Shown in pieces: positions 52,571 through 60,851 of a DNA stretch of 64,000 nt. Source of the DNA: Nocardia sp. NRRL S-836. GTDB taxonomy: Bacteria > Actinomycetota > Actinomycetes > Mycobacteriales > Pseudonocardiaceae. The notes beneath the pieces were generated by a model that was not told the DNA's origin, did no database searches, and saw only the letters and a list, made by a program, of their open reading frames with translations. The translations under genes were made by a program, and so were the position numbers. The stretch is from contig NZ_LGDY01000096.1 in the NCBI RefSeq assembly GCF_001279525.1, forward strand, positions 49,119 through 113,118, read 5' to 3'. Each line of letters starts with the position of its first letter. Position 1 is the first letter of the stretch.

Positions 52571-52804
52571 ATGGTCATCTTCGGCTGGCGAACGACGGTC
52601 CAGCAGCTCGTGATGCTGACGCTGGTGTGCGGCCACTGCGGTCACCAGGCCGCGCACAGCCTCACGCGCAGGGTCACGAAGCCCACGATCTTCTTCATCC
52701 CGCTGTTCACGATCAGCAAGAAGTACGGGATGCAGTGCACGTTCTGCGGCGTGGCGTACGACATCAGCTCGGCCCACGCGCATCAGCTGGGCGCGGGCGT
52801 CTGA
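52571..52804 (+). CDS. Zinc-ribbon family protein
   Basis: 77 residues from ATG 52571 (GGGAG five bases upstream). Two CxxC pairs: VCGHCGHQAAHSLTRRVTK and MQCTFCGVAYDIS, around a hydrophobic loop TIFFIPLFTISKK. Zinc-ribbon-15-like membrane-associated small protein common in actinomycetes. Function unknown. Its 3' end overlaps the convergent small gene by 22 bases. Confidence 0.85.
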   Translation: MVIFGWRTTVQQLVMLTLVCGHCGHQAAHSLTRRVTKPTIFFIPLFTISKKYGMQCTFCGVAYDISSAHAHQLGAGV

Positions 52805-52992
52805 CAGGCGGCGCAGCCGGGCGCGCCGGCATCGGTGGTGACGCGCCCGCACTCGGGGCAGACCAGGTCGAGGAAACACGCGGTCTCACCGACGTCCGCG
52901 GCCGACCGGTCGTCACGACCGGGTAGAGCAGCGCGGTCCCCGGCGAGGTGTCCGGGAACGCCGTCGGCATCATCAGCCCGCTCACCAGCCAT
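52783..52992 (-). CDS. Small zinc-ribbon-like hypothetical protein
   Basis: 69 residues. The C-terminus has CPECGRVTTDAGAPGCAAC, a two-knuckle zinc ribbon. The N-terminal half is Asp/Ala/Gly-rich and less convincing. A second minus-strand frame over the same DNA (from TTG 53036) reads GEWLVSGLMMPTAFPDTSPG, which also looks protein-like, so a frameshift joining the two frames is possible. No family assigned. Confidence 0.45.
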   Translation of the reverse strand: MAGERADDADGVPGHLAGDRAALPGRDDRSAADVGETACFLDLVCPECGRVTTDAGAPGCAACQTPAPS

Positions 52993-53031
52993 TCCCCGAG
53001 CCTACGCGCGCAGCCTCCGACAAATATTTTT

Positions 53032-53081
53032 GTCAAGACGAACCAAACTGTCTTGACGAGGAGAACTTTCGGCAGCAGGAT
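53032..53081 (+). promoter_or_regulatory. Promoter with overlapping inverted-repeat operator
   Basis: GTCAAGAC (53032-53039) and GTCTTGAC (53050-53057) form a perfect 8-bp inverted repeat. The right arm contains the -35 TTGACG (53053-53058), with CAGGAT as -10 at 53076-53081 after 17 bases. A repressor on the palindrome would block this promoter. The spacing suits an ArsR-type dimer; no such gene is adjacent. Confidence 0.55.
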
Positions 53082-53107
53082 GGGAGCATCACCGCGAAGG
53101 AGGAGCC

Positions 53108-53791
53108 ATGGGGCACGCGTTCGAAGGCACCGAGCAGGTCGAGGTACCGGCGTCGGTCGAGGACGTCTGGGCCGCGATCGCGACGGGGCCGGGCATCGAC
53201 TCGTGGTTCATGGGCCGCAGCGAGGTCGAGAACGGCCAGGTCACGCTGTCCTTCGGTGGGCTCAGGCTCAACTCGGAGGTCACCGCGTGCGACCCGCCGA
53301 AGCACTTCGTGCACGACAGCGGCAAGGCCGAGGACGGCCGGTTCATCGCCTACGAGTTCATGATCGAGGGCCGCGACCACGGCAGCACGGTGCTGCGGAT
53401 GGTCACCAGCGGCTTCCTGCCCGGCGACGACTGGGCGGACGAGTACGAGGCGATGCGGCTGGGCGGCGCGCTGTTCTGGCGCACGCTGGTCGAGTACCTG
53501 CACCACTTCGCCGGCCGCACCGCACGGCCCCTCACGGTCTTCGGCCCGGCGGTCACCGACTGGGACGAGGCCTGGCGCAGGCTCGCGGACGGCCTGGCCG
53601 ACCGGCTCCCCGGCGCGGTCGAGTACCACCGCAACTCGCACACCCTGGGCCTGCGCACCCAGAACGGCATGTACCGCTTCCTGCGCGGGTTCCACGGCCC
53701 GATGATCGCCGCACACCACGTCTTCGCGGGCGACGAGTCCGAACAGGACTGGCAGCGCTGGCTCGACACCACCCTGGGAGAGACGAGATGA
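53108..53791 (+). CDS. SRPBCC (AHSA1/START-like) protein
   Basis: 227 residues, GAAGGAGGAGCC before the ATG. N-terminal SRPBCC fold: EQVEVPASVEDVWAAIATGP, SWFMGRSEVENGQVTLSFGG, then YEFMIEGRDHGSTVLRMVTS. Longer than single-domain AHSA1 proteins, with a second half of similar type. It probably binds a small hydrophobic ligand. Coupled (ATGA) to an alpha/beta hydrolase. Expression is likely controlled by the operator overlapping its -35. Confidence 0.85.
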   Translation: MGHAFEGTEQVEVPASVEDVWAAIATGPGIDSWFMGRSEVENGQVTLSFGGLRLNSEVTACDPPKHFVHDSGKAEDGRFIAYEFMIEGRDHGSTVLRMVTSGFLPGDDWADEYEAMRLGGALFWRTLVEYLHHFAGRTARPLTVFGPAVTDWDEAWRRLADGLADRLPGAVEYHRNSHTLGLRTQNGMYRFLRGFHGPMIAAHHVFAGDESEQDWQRWLDTTLGETR

Positions 53792-54612
53792 CCCGCTTCA
53801 CGACCTCGGCCGACGGCACGGAGATCGCCTGCTCCGTCACCGGTTCCGGACCGGCGCTGGTCCTCGTGGACGGCGCCCTGTGCCACCGCAGGTTCGGCCC
53901 GACGACCGAGCTGGCGTCCGTGCTGGACAAGGACTTCACCGTCCACACCTACGACCGCCGCGGCCGGGGCGAGACCGGTGACGGCGCCACGCCGTGGTCG
54001 CTGGAGCGCGAGGTCGAGGACATCGACGCGATCATCAGGGAGGCCGGCGGCACGGCGTTCGTCTTCGGTGTGTCCTCCGGCGCGGTGCTCGCCCTCGAAG
54101 CCGCGTCCCGGCTGCCGTCGATCACCCGTCTGGCGGTCTACGAGGCGCCGTTCGTCGTGGACGACACCTACCCGGCGCGTCCGGCGGACTACGTGCGGAC
54201 GCTGGAGGGGCTCATCGCGCGCGGCGACCGGTCCGGTGCGGTGGCGTCGTTCATGAAGCTCGTCGGTACGCCCGGTTTCGCCGTCGCGGTCATGAAGCTG
54301 ACCCCGGTGTGGAAGAAGCTCAAGGCCGTGGCGCACACGCTGCCGTGGGACCTGGCGCTGCTGGGCGACGACGGCCGCGGCGAGAAGCTGCCCACCGGCC
54401 GCTGGCAGGTGGAGGTGCCGACGCTCGTGATGGACGGCGGCAAGTCGCCCGTGTACCTCCGCAACGCCATGAAGAACGTCGCGGAGGTCGTCGAGGGCGC
54501 CGAGCACCGGACGCTGCCCGGTCAGACGCACATGTACAGGTCGTCGGTCGTCGCACCGGAGCTGGTCGAGTTCTTCTCGCGGGCCCAGCGCACCGCCGGC
54601 CCCATCGCGTAG
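53788..54612 (+). CDS. Alpha/beta hydrolase
   Basis: 274 residues from ATG 53788, overlapping the SRPBCC stop by four bases. Oxyanion region LVLVDGALCHRRF, nucleophile elbow FGVSSGAVLALEA, acid near LVMDGGKSPVY and histidine in LPGQTHMY complete the triad. Small-molecule esterase or lactonase type; substrate unknown. The last 91 bases overlap the convergent MFS gene. Confidence 0.88.
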   Translation: MTRFTTSADGTEIACSVTGSGPALVLVDGALCHRRFGPTTELASVLDKDFTVHTYDRRGRGETGDGATPWSLEREVEDIDAIIREAGGTAFVFGVSSGAVLALEAASRLPSITRLAVYEAPFVVDDTYPARPADYVRTLEGLIARGDRSGAVASFMKLVGTPGFAVAVMKLTPVWKKLKAVAHTLPWDLALLGDDGRGEKLPTGRWQVEVPTLVMDGGKSPVYLRNAMKNVAEVVEGAEHRTLPGQTHMYRSSVVAPELVEFFSRAQRTAGPIA

Positions 54613-55727
54613 CCGGCCAGCACGAACAGGCCGCCGACCAGGAGCCAGCCCACGCTCCCCCACCCGAGCACGACGGTCGTGAGCAGCGCGGGTCCGACCA
54701 TGCGCGCGACCGCCGTGCCGGTGCCGAAGAAGCCCTGGTACTGGCCCTGCCGGTCGGGCGGGGCGAGGGAGAAGCTGATCTCCCACGCGCCGGAGGCGAG
54801 CATCATCTCGCCGAGCACCTGCAACGCGGCGGCGGCGACCAGCAACGCCGCCGCGGGCCAGGCGCCGATGCTGAACGCCGTGGCCGCGAAGACGACGCAG
54901 GACGCCAGCATGACCAGCCCGGCGTGCCGCACGAGCTTCGAGGCCCGCGCGAGACCGGTGGCACGCCGGGCGATCCGCACCTGGAACAGCACGACGGCCG
55001 CGGTGTTGAGCACCAGCAGCGCGGCCGCGAGCCACGTCGGCGCCTCGGTGCGCTGCACGATCCACAGCGGGATGACCAGGCTGAGCAGCGGCATGTACAG
55101 CAGCATCACCGCGTTGATCAGCATGACCAGCGCGTACGGCCGGTCCCTCAGCACGTCGAACCGGCCCGTGGTGCGGGTCATCGTCGTCTCCGGCAACGTC
55201 ACGAGGATCGCCGCCGCCGTGAGGAAGCTCAGCGCGTCCAGCGCGAACACGGCCGTGTAGGCGATCTCCGTGCCGAGGTGCAACGCGAACCCGCCCGCCG
55301 CCGCGCCGATCGCGATGCCCGCGTTGGCCGTGGCCTGGATGCGTGCCCGGACCCGCGTGCGTTCCTCGGGTGTCGTCAGGCCCGCGAGCAACGCCTGCCG
55401 CGCCGCCTGCAGCCCGCTCTGGCAGCTCGCGTACAGGCACATGACCAGCACGAACACCAGGTGGTCGCGCGTGCCGAGCAGGACCGCGATGCTCGCCGCG
55501 GTCAGCACGGCCAGCACGACGGCGGTGGTGCGCGGCCCCCACCGGTCGGCGAGCGAGCCGAGTGCGACACCGGCCGCCGCGCCGACACCCCACGCGACGG
55601 TGAGGCCGAGCCCGACCTGCGCCGGGCTCAGGCCGACCACGAGCGTGAAGTAGAGGGCGGAGCAGACGAGGAAACCGCCGTCGCCGATGGAGTTCGTGAG
55701 CTGGGCATATGCGAGTCGCCGGGTCAT
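54522..55727 (-). CDS. MFS transporter
   Basis: 401 residues from ATG 55727; the frame is open to 55820 but the extra residues are basic and not membrane-like. Twelve helices, family loop SLADRWGPRTTAVVLAVLTA after helix 2, and a second RARIQATANAGIAIGAAAGG. Drug-efflux-like MFS. No dedicated regulator adjacent. The C-terminal 30 residues are encoded antisense to the hydrolase gene end. Confidence 0.88.
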   Translation of the reverse strand: MTRRLAYAQLTNSIGDGGFLVCSALYFTLVVGLSPAQVGLGLTVAWGVGAAAGVALGSLADRWGPRTTAVVLAVLTAASIAVLLGTRDHLVFVLVMCLYASCQSGLQAARQALLAGLTTPEERTRVRARIQATANAGIAIGAAAGGFALHLGTEIAYTAVFALDALSFLTAAAILVTLPETTMTRTTGRFDVLRDRPYALVMLINAVMLLYMPLLSLVIPLWIVQRTEAPTWLAAALLVLNTAAVVLFQVRIARRATGLARASKLVRHAGLVMLASCVVFAATAFSIGAWPAAALLVAAAALQVLGEMMLASGAWEISFSLAPPDRQGQYQGFFGTGTAVARMVGPALLTTVVLGWGSVGWLLVGGLFVLAGYAMGPAVRWAREKNSTSSGATTDDLYMCV

Positions 55728-55755
55728 GTTCACGACCGTATGGCGGCGATTGGCC

Positions 55756-56334
55756 CTAGTCGTAGGACAAGACCGCACTGCTTCTTTGGGCCAATTTCGT
55801 GCCGACCCACGAGACCGCATAGGCCAGCACGATGAACATGAACGCCACGAGCAGGCAGTTCACCGCCACGGCGCCGTAGCCGTGTGGCCGCGGGTCGATG
55901 AACGGGTACGGGTACCAGTGCACTACCGGGCCCCTGACCAGCGTGTACACCAGGTAGGCCAGCGGGAACGCCAGCCACGTCCACGGCCGTGCCGTCTTCT
56001 CCGGCCGGAGAACCCACTCGACGACGACGAGGACCGGGACGACGACGTGCAGGACCCAGTCGGCGTACGCCGGTGTCTGCACGTCGACGTCCCTGAGCAG
56101 CATCGTGTAGACGATGCCCGTGGTGGCCATGTAGAGCACGGCGGCGCCACGCAGCTGCGCCGACACCGGCCGGAACACCCCCAGTACCGCCACGCAGGCC
56201 GCGAACAGGTTCGACAGCACCGTGAAGTAGCTGAAGTGGTTGACCCCGCGGAACCGGTCGCCCAGCACCACGACCAGGTACACCTCGGCTGAAAGCACCA
56301 GCAGGAACACGGCCGTGCGGAGCAGTCTGATCAC
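55756..56334 (-). CDS. Pr6Pr-type membrane protein
   Basis: 192 residues from GTG 56334. Six helices: LLRTAVFLLVLSAEVYLVVV, NHFSYFTVLSNLFAACVAVL, AAVLYMATTGIVYTMLL, WVLHVVVPVLVVVEWVL, and the FSYFTxLSN and HxxxP motifs of the Pr6Pr family. PYPFIDPRPHGYGAVAVNCL is a loop typical of the group. Function unknown. The ribosome site is weak. Lies 28 bases before the MFS gene and could be cotranscribed. Confidence 0.85.
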   Translation of the reverse strand: MIRLLRTAVFLLVLSAEVYLVVVLGDRFRGVNHFSYFTVLSNLFAACVAVLGVFRPVSAQLRGAAVLYMATTGIVYTMLLRDVDVQTPAYADWVLHVVVPVLVVVEWVLRPEKTARPWTWLAFPLAYLVYTLVRGPVVHWYPYPFIDPRPHGYGAVAVNCLLVAFMFIVLAYAVSWVGTKLAQRSSAVLSYD

Positions 56335-56357
56335 GCTGGAATTAGAACCCGGATCGA

Positions 56358-56768
56358 TCAGGGGTGCATCCGGGCACCCTTGACGATCTTGTCCACGGCG
56401 TTCTTCCGGCCGTGCACCGCCATGCCGACGAGGTCGAGGTCCTGGGTGTGCACCTTGCGCACAGCGGCCCGGTTGTCGGCGTCGTTGCCGGTGGCGAACA
56501 GGTCGGCCGTGAAGATCGACACGAGCTGGTTGCGGGCCAGCACACGGCCGTGGGCCTTGGTGAGCAGGTCCCTGTCGCCCTGCAGGACCACCACGGGCTG
56601 GCCGAACATCGACAGGTAGGTCACGTCGTCGGCGTCGACGTAGGGCTCTCCGCGCAGCTCCTGCGGGAGGCCGCTGACGAGGAAGGCGGTGACGTTCAGC
56701 GCCTGCCAGGAGGCCAGGTCGTCCCGCAGCAGAACAGCGATCTTGGTGTCGAACATGGCGTCCACCAT
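56358..56768 (-). CDS. DUF2000 family protein
   Basis: 136 residues from ATG 56768; GTG 56780 and ATG 56756 are also open. Family features: MFDTKIAVLLRDDLASWQAL, VTYLSMFGQPVVVLQGD, then LFATGNDADNRAAVRKVHTQ, GRKNAVDKIVKGARMHP. DUF2000 resembles peptidyl-tRNA-hydrolase-like folds; role unproven. Head-to-head with an AraC regulator, which probably controls it. Confidence 0.85.
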   Translation of the reverse strand: MVDAMFDTKIAVLLRDDLASWQALNVTAFLVSGLPQELRGEPYVDADDVTYLSMFGQPVVVLQGDRDLLTKAHGRVLARNQLVSIFTADLFATGNDADNRAAVRKVHTQDLDLVGMAVHGRKNAVDKIVKGARMHP

Positions 56769-56794
56769 CGCGGGTGCCACGGCGTGCGGTCTTG

Positions 56795-56800
56795 TACGTT
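56795..56800 (+). promoter_or_regulatory. -10 element of a leaderless promoter
   Basis: TACGTT, six bases, then ATG 56807 of the AraC gene. Confidence 0.4.
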
Positions 56801-56806
56801 CCTGAC

Positions 56807-57568
56807 ATGGGCAGCACCGCCTGGCGCCCGGCGGTGGAGGGCATCCGGGAGGTCTTCCACGCCGAGTTCACCACCCACGTCTACCCGGCGCACACGCACG
56901 ACGCGTGGACGTTGTTGCTGATAGACACCGGTGCGGTGCGCTACGAGCTGGACCGGCACGAGCACGGCGCGCTGGTCGACGGCGTGACGCTGCTGCCGCC
57001 GCACGTGCCGCACGACGGCCGGTCCGCGCACGCGTCGGGGTTCCGCAAGCGCGTGCTGTACCTCGACGGTGACGTCCTGCCCGCGGGACTGGTCGGCAGG
57101 TCGGTCGACACCCCGATGCTGGTCGACCCGTTGCTGCGGCAGCGGGTGCACCAGCTGCATTTGGTGCTCGACGAGCCGCTGGAGGCGCAGAGCCGGCTGG
57201 CGTTGATCACCGAGCGGATCACGCACCACCTCGCGGGCACCGCACCGCAGGTGTTCGCCGACCCGACGCTGGCCGACCGGTTGCGCGAGCTGCTCGACGC
57301 CTCCCTACCCGGCGGCATCACGCTGGCGGAGGCGGCGGCGAAGCTGCAGACCAGCCCCACGCACCTGGTGCGCGCGTTCAGCCGGCGGTTCGGGCTGCCG
57401 CCGCACCGCTACCTGACCGGCCGGCGGGTCGACCTGGCCCGCCGGCACCTGCTGGACGGGCGTCCCGCGGCCGAGGCGGCGGTGCTGGCCGGGTTCCACG
57501 ACCAGTCGCACCTGACCCGGCATTTCCGGCGTGTGCTCGGTACCAGCCCCGGCCGGTTCGCGCGCTGA
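56807..57568 (+). CDS. AraC-family regulator
   Basis: 253 residues. N-terminal cupin-like sensor (EFTTHVYPAHTHDAWTLLLI; DGVTLLPPHVPHDGR) and C-terminal double helix-turn-helix (LAEAAAKLQTSPTHLVRAFS, RRFGLPPHRYLTGRRVDLAR; AAVLAGFHDQSHLTRHFRRV). Divergent from the DUF2000 gene with 38 bases between starts. Followed after 12 bases by a SARP gene with its own start signal. Confidence 0.92.
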   Translation: MGSTAWRPAVEGIREVFHAEFTTHVYPAHTHDAWTLLLIDTGAVRYELDRHEHGALVDGVTLLPPHVPHDGRSAHASGFRKRVLYLDGDVLPAGLVGRSVDTPMLVDPLLRQRVHQLHLVLDEPLEAQSRLALITERITHHLAGTAPQVFADPTLADRLRELLDASLPGGITLAEAAAKLQTSPTHLVRAFSRRFGLPPHRYLTGRRVDLARRHLLDGRPAAEAAVLAGFHDQSHLTRHFRRVLGTSPGRFAR

Positions 57569-57580
57569 CAGAATCACCCG

Positions 57581-60181
57581 GTGCACGTCGACATCCTCGG
57601 CCCGGTGGAAGCGCACGCCGCGGAGGGCAAGATCCAGGTGGGCGGTCCGCGGCCGCGCACCCTCCTCGCGCTGCTGGCGTTGCGGGCGGGCGAGGTCGTG
57701 CCCGTCGACCGGCTGATCGACGAGCTGTACGGCGAGGACCCACCGGCGGACGCGGCGAACGCGTTGCAGGGTCAGGTCTCCCGGCTGCGCCGGGCGCTCG
57801 GGGTGGCCGGGCTGGTCGAGCTCCACCCGGCCGGCTACCGGTTGGCGCTGGCACCGGAAAGCGTTGACGCGCACCGGTTCGCTGCGCTGGCGGCGGCCGG
57901 GCGGCAGGCGTTGGAGCAGGGTGACCCGCAGGCGGCGGAGACGGTGCTGGCCGAGGCGCTGGCGTTGTGGCGTGGACCGGCGCTGGCCGGCACGACCGCG
58001 GCCGGGCACGCGGAACGCCTTGAGCGGCAACGACAAGCCGCCTCGCACGACCTGATCGCCGCGCGGATCCGGTTGCACCGGGCGGACGTGGCGGAGATCC
58101 AGGACCTCGTGCGGCAGCACCCGCTGGACGAACGGTTGCGCGGCTTCCTGATGCAGGCGCTGCACCAGCAGGGCCGGCAGGCGGAGGCGTTGCAGGCGTT
58201 CGAGGACGCCCGCGCGGTGCTGGCGGAGGAGCTCGGCACCGACCCGTCGGCCGAGCTGCGGGCAGTGCACGTGCAGCTGCTGCGCGGCCAGTCCCAGCGC
58301 GAACTGCCCGCGCAGCTCACGAGTTTCGTGGGCAGGCAGGCGGAGCTGGACCGGATCGCGGGGCTGGGCGCGGCCCGGTTGATCACGCTCACCGGTCCCG
58401 GCGGTGCCGGCAAGACCCGGCTCGCGCTGCGGGCGGCGGACGAGGACGCCGTCTTCGTGGACCTCGCACCGGTGCGGGAGGTCGCGGCGGCGACGTTGCA
58501 GGCGTTGGGCCTCAAGGAAACCGTGCTGCCACCGGAGGAGCGGCTGACGCTGGCGCTGAAGGACCGCGCGGCCCAGCTGGTCCTCGACAACTGCGAGCAC
58601 GTGGTCGTGCAGGCGGCGGCACTCGCCCAGCACCTGCTCAGCACGTGCCCGCGGCTGCGGATCATCGCGACCAGCCGGGAGGCGCTCGGCATCACCGGCG
58701 AGACGCTGTGCCCGGTGCCGCCACTGGACCCCGAGCAGAGCGTGACGCTGTTCGTGCAGCGCGCGAGGGCCGTGAACCCGGCGTTCACCCCGGACGAGCA
58801 CACCGAGAGCATCTGCCGTGAGCTCGACGGCCTCCCCCTCGCGATCGAGCTGGCCGCCGCGCGCGTCCGCACGCTCACGACCGAGGACATCTCCCGGCGG
58901 TTGAGCGACCGGTTCCGGTTGCTCACCAAGGGGAACCGCGCCGCCGCACCCCGCCACCAGACGTTGCGCGCCGTCGTGGAGTGGAGCTGGGACCTGCTGA
59001 CGGAGGACGAACGCGACCTCGCCGCGGCCCTCGCCACGTTCAGCGGCGGCGCCGCGCTCGACGCCGTGGAGGAGGTGGGCGGGCACGACCTCGAGGTGCT
59101 GGAGGCGTTGGTGGACAAGTCGCTGGTCGACGCCGCCGACGGCCGCTACCGCATGCTGGAGACCATCCGCGAGTTCTGCGCGCGGCACAAACGCGTCGAC
59201 GCCGAGCACGCCGCCCACTTCGCGGCCCTGGCCCGCCGGGCCGGCCCGGAGCTGCGCGGCCGCGACCAGGTGCGCTGGCTCGCCCGGCTCAGCGCGGAGC
59301 ACGCGAACCTGCTGCAGGCGCTGACGTGGACCACCCTGCACGCGCCCGCCGAGGCGTTGCGGCTGTTCAGCGACCTGTCGTGGTACCTGTACCTGAAGGG
59401 CAGCCGCAACGAGGTCGAAGCCACCGCGCGCACGCTCCTCGACCGGGTGCCCGAGCAGGTCAGCGAGGACTACGCGATCCTGCTGGCACTGGCCGACCCG
59501 GAACGCGTGCGCGGCGTCCTGGAGCGGCTGCACGGCCCGATCCGCCAGCCGTTCGTGCTGATCGCGTGGGCGATGCTGGCCGGCCCGCCCGAGCCGGACG
59601 CACCTCGCACCTCCTTGCAGGAGGAGGTCGAGCGCAGCACCGACCCGTGGGTCCAGGGCCTGATCGCGTTCAGCAACGCCTACACCGAGTGGACCCTGCA
59701 CGGCGACCGGGCCAAGGCGGTCGAACGGTCTCGCGAGGCGCTGCGGCGGTTCCAGGACCTGGGCGAACGCTGGGGCGCGGCCCAGGTCCTCGACGTGCTG
59801 GCCACCCTCACCGAGGACCCGCACGAGGCCCTCGCGCTGACCGACGAGGCGTTGCGGGCCGTCGGCGAGCTGGGCGCCCAGGAGGAGCTGGCCGAACTGC
59901 GCACGCGGCGCGCGGACCGGTTGCTCGACCTCGACCAGGACGCGGCCGAACACGACTACCGCACGGCCCTGGACCTGGCGACGCACGCGGGTCTCGCGAC
60001 GACCAGGGCGCTGGCCTGCGCGGGCCTGGCGGAGATCGCGCGCCGCAAGGGCGACCCGGCCGAGGCCGAGCGGTTGTTGGTGGCCGCCGGCCAGGAGCTC
60101 GGCTTCGGGTGGATGCACGCCAACGCCAAGCAGCACGTCGAAGCGGCGCTCAGCGAGCTGAGGCGTGGTCGGGGAGCTTGA
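57581..60181 (+). CDS. SARP/AfsR-like regulator with ATPase and TPR domains
   Basis: 866 residues, GTG start with CAGAAT -10 six bases upstream. Winged helix (GGPRPRTLLALLALRAGEVV; ALQGQVSRLRRALG), BTAD (HRFAALAAAGRQALEQGDPQ), ATPase with Walker A LTGPGGAGKTRLALRAA and Walker-B-like AQLVLDNCEHV, then helical repeats. Differs from the 17113-20070 protein in its ATPase subtype (TGPGGAGKTRLAL, as in cyanobacterial/actinobacterial AfsR-like kinase-independent types). Target genes not evident in the window. Confidence 0.9.
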   Translation: MHVDILGPVEAHAAEGKIQVGGPRPRTLLALLALRAGEVVPVDRLIDELYGEDPPADAANALQGQVSRLRRALGVAGLVELHPAGYRLALAPESVDAHRFAALAAAGRQALEQGDPQAAETVLAEALALWRGPALAGTTAAGHAERLERQRQAASHDLIAARIRLHRADVAEIQDLVRQHPLDERLRGFLMQALHQQGRQAEALQAFEDARAVLAEELGTDPSAELRAVHVQLLRGQSQRELPAQLTSFVGRQAELDRIAGLGAARLITLTGPGGAGKTRLALRAADEDAVFVDLAPVREVAAATLQALGLKETVLPPEERLTLALKDRAAQLVLDNCEHVVVQAAALAQHLLSTCPRLRIIATSREALGITGETLCPVPPLDPEQSVTLFVQRARAVNPAFTPDEHTESICRELDGLPLAIELAAARVRTLTTEDISRRLSDRFRLLTKGNRAAAPRHQTLRAVVEWSWDLLTEDERDLAAALATFSGGAALDAVEEVGGHDLEVLEALVDKSLVDAADGRYRMLETIREFCARHKRVDAEHAAHFAALARRAGPELRGRDQVRWLARLSAEHANLLQALTWTTLHAPAEALRLFSDLSWYLYLKGSRNEVEATARTLLDRVPEQVSEDYAILLALADPERVRGVLERLHGPIRQPFVLIAWAMLAGPPEPDAPRTSLQEEVERSTDPWVQGLIAFSNAYTEWTLHGDRAKAVERSREALRRFQDLGERWGAAQVLDVLATLTEDPHEALALTDEALRAVGELGAQEELAELRTRRADRLLDLDQDAAEHDYRTALDLATHAGLATTRALACAGLAEIARRKGDPAEAERLLVAAGQELGFGWMHANAKQHVEAALSELRRGRGA

Positions 60182-60238
60182 TCGCCGTGGCGGCCCTCGG
60201 GTCCGTGGCCCGGCAGGCAACACCGGGCCGCCGACCAC

Positions 60239-60847
60239 CTACTGTTCGTTGATCAACGTCAGCATCTGCTGGATCTGACCCGACCGCGAGTCGCGCACCC
60301 GTTCGGCGTAGGCCGTGGTCTCCGGGTTGGAGCCGTCCTTCAGCTCCGTCTGCGCCATCTCGACGGCGCCGCCCTGGTGGCCGGTCATCAGGTTGAGGTA
60401 GGCGAGGTCGAACTCCTCCTTGCTCCTGTCCTTGACCTCGCTGATGACCTTGGCGTCGAGCAACGGCATGCCGCCGTGCGCGGCGTGCACGTTCGGGTCG
60501 CTCGACGGCTGCTCGGGTTTGCCCCAGAGCTTCAGCCAGCCCCTGAGCATCTCGAGCTCCTCGCGCTGCGTCGCGTCGACCGCGCCCGCGAGCTCCTTCA
60601 CCTTCGGCTTGGTGGCCATTGCCTTCGCCACCTGCGCGAGGTCGATGCCCTGCTGCAGGTGGGCGACCATCATCTGCGCGAACATCACGTCCGCGTCGTT
60701 GAACCTCGCGCTGGCAGCGGGAGGTGGTGCGGCGGAGGTCGCCGCACCGTGCCCGTGGCCGTGTTGCTGGGCCTCCGGCACGATGGCGTCACCTCCGCCG
60801 CACCCCGCCAGCGCCAGGACCGCCACCGCGATCACCAGGCGCCTCAT
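60239..60847 (-). CDS. DUF305 lipoprotein
   Basis: 202 residues from ATG 60847. Lipoprotein signal with lipobox LAGC (C16). His-rich segment QQHGHGHG follows, then DUF305: DADVMFAQMMVAHLQQGIDL and LMTGHQGGAVEMAQTEL, two ferritin-like helical pairs with M/H residues that may bind copper. Starts four bases after the LPMO stop, so cotranscribed. A copper-binding lipoprotein beside a copper enzyme suggests copper delivery (inference). Confidence 0.9.
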   Translation of the reverse strand: MRRLVIAVAVLALAGCGGGDAIVPEAQQHGHGHGAATSAAPPPAASARFNDADVMFAQMMVAHLQQGIDLAQVAKAMATKPKVKELAGAVDATQREELEMLRGWLKLWGKPEQPSSDPNVHAAHGGMPLLDAKVISEVKDRSKEEFDLAYLNLMTGHQGGAVEMAQTELKDGSNPETTAYAERVRDSRSGQIQQMLTLINEQ

Positions 60848-60851
60848 CGGA

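Noticed and set aside
57305..60238. 977-codon open frame on the minus strand
   Set aside because: Antisense to the SARP gene; the translation is His/Arg/Gln-rich and foldless, a known by-product of GC-rich codon bias.
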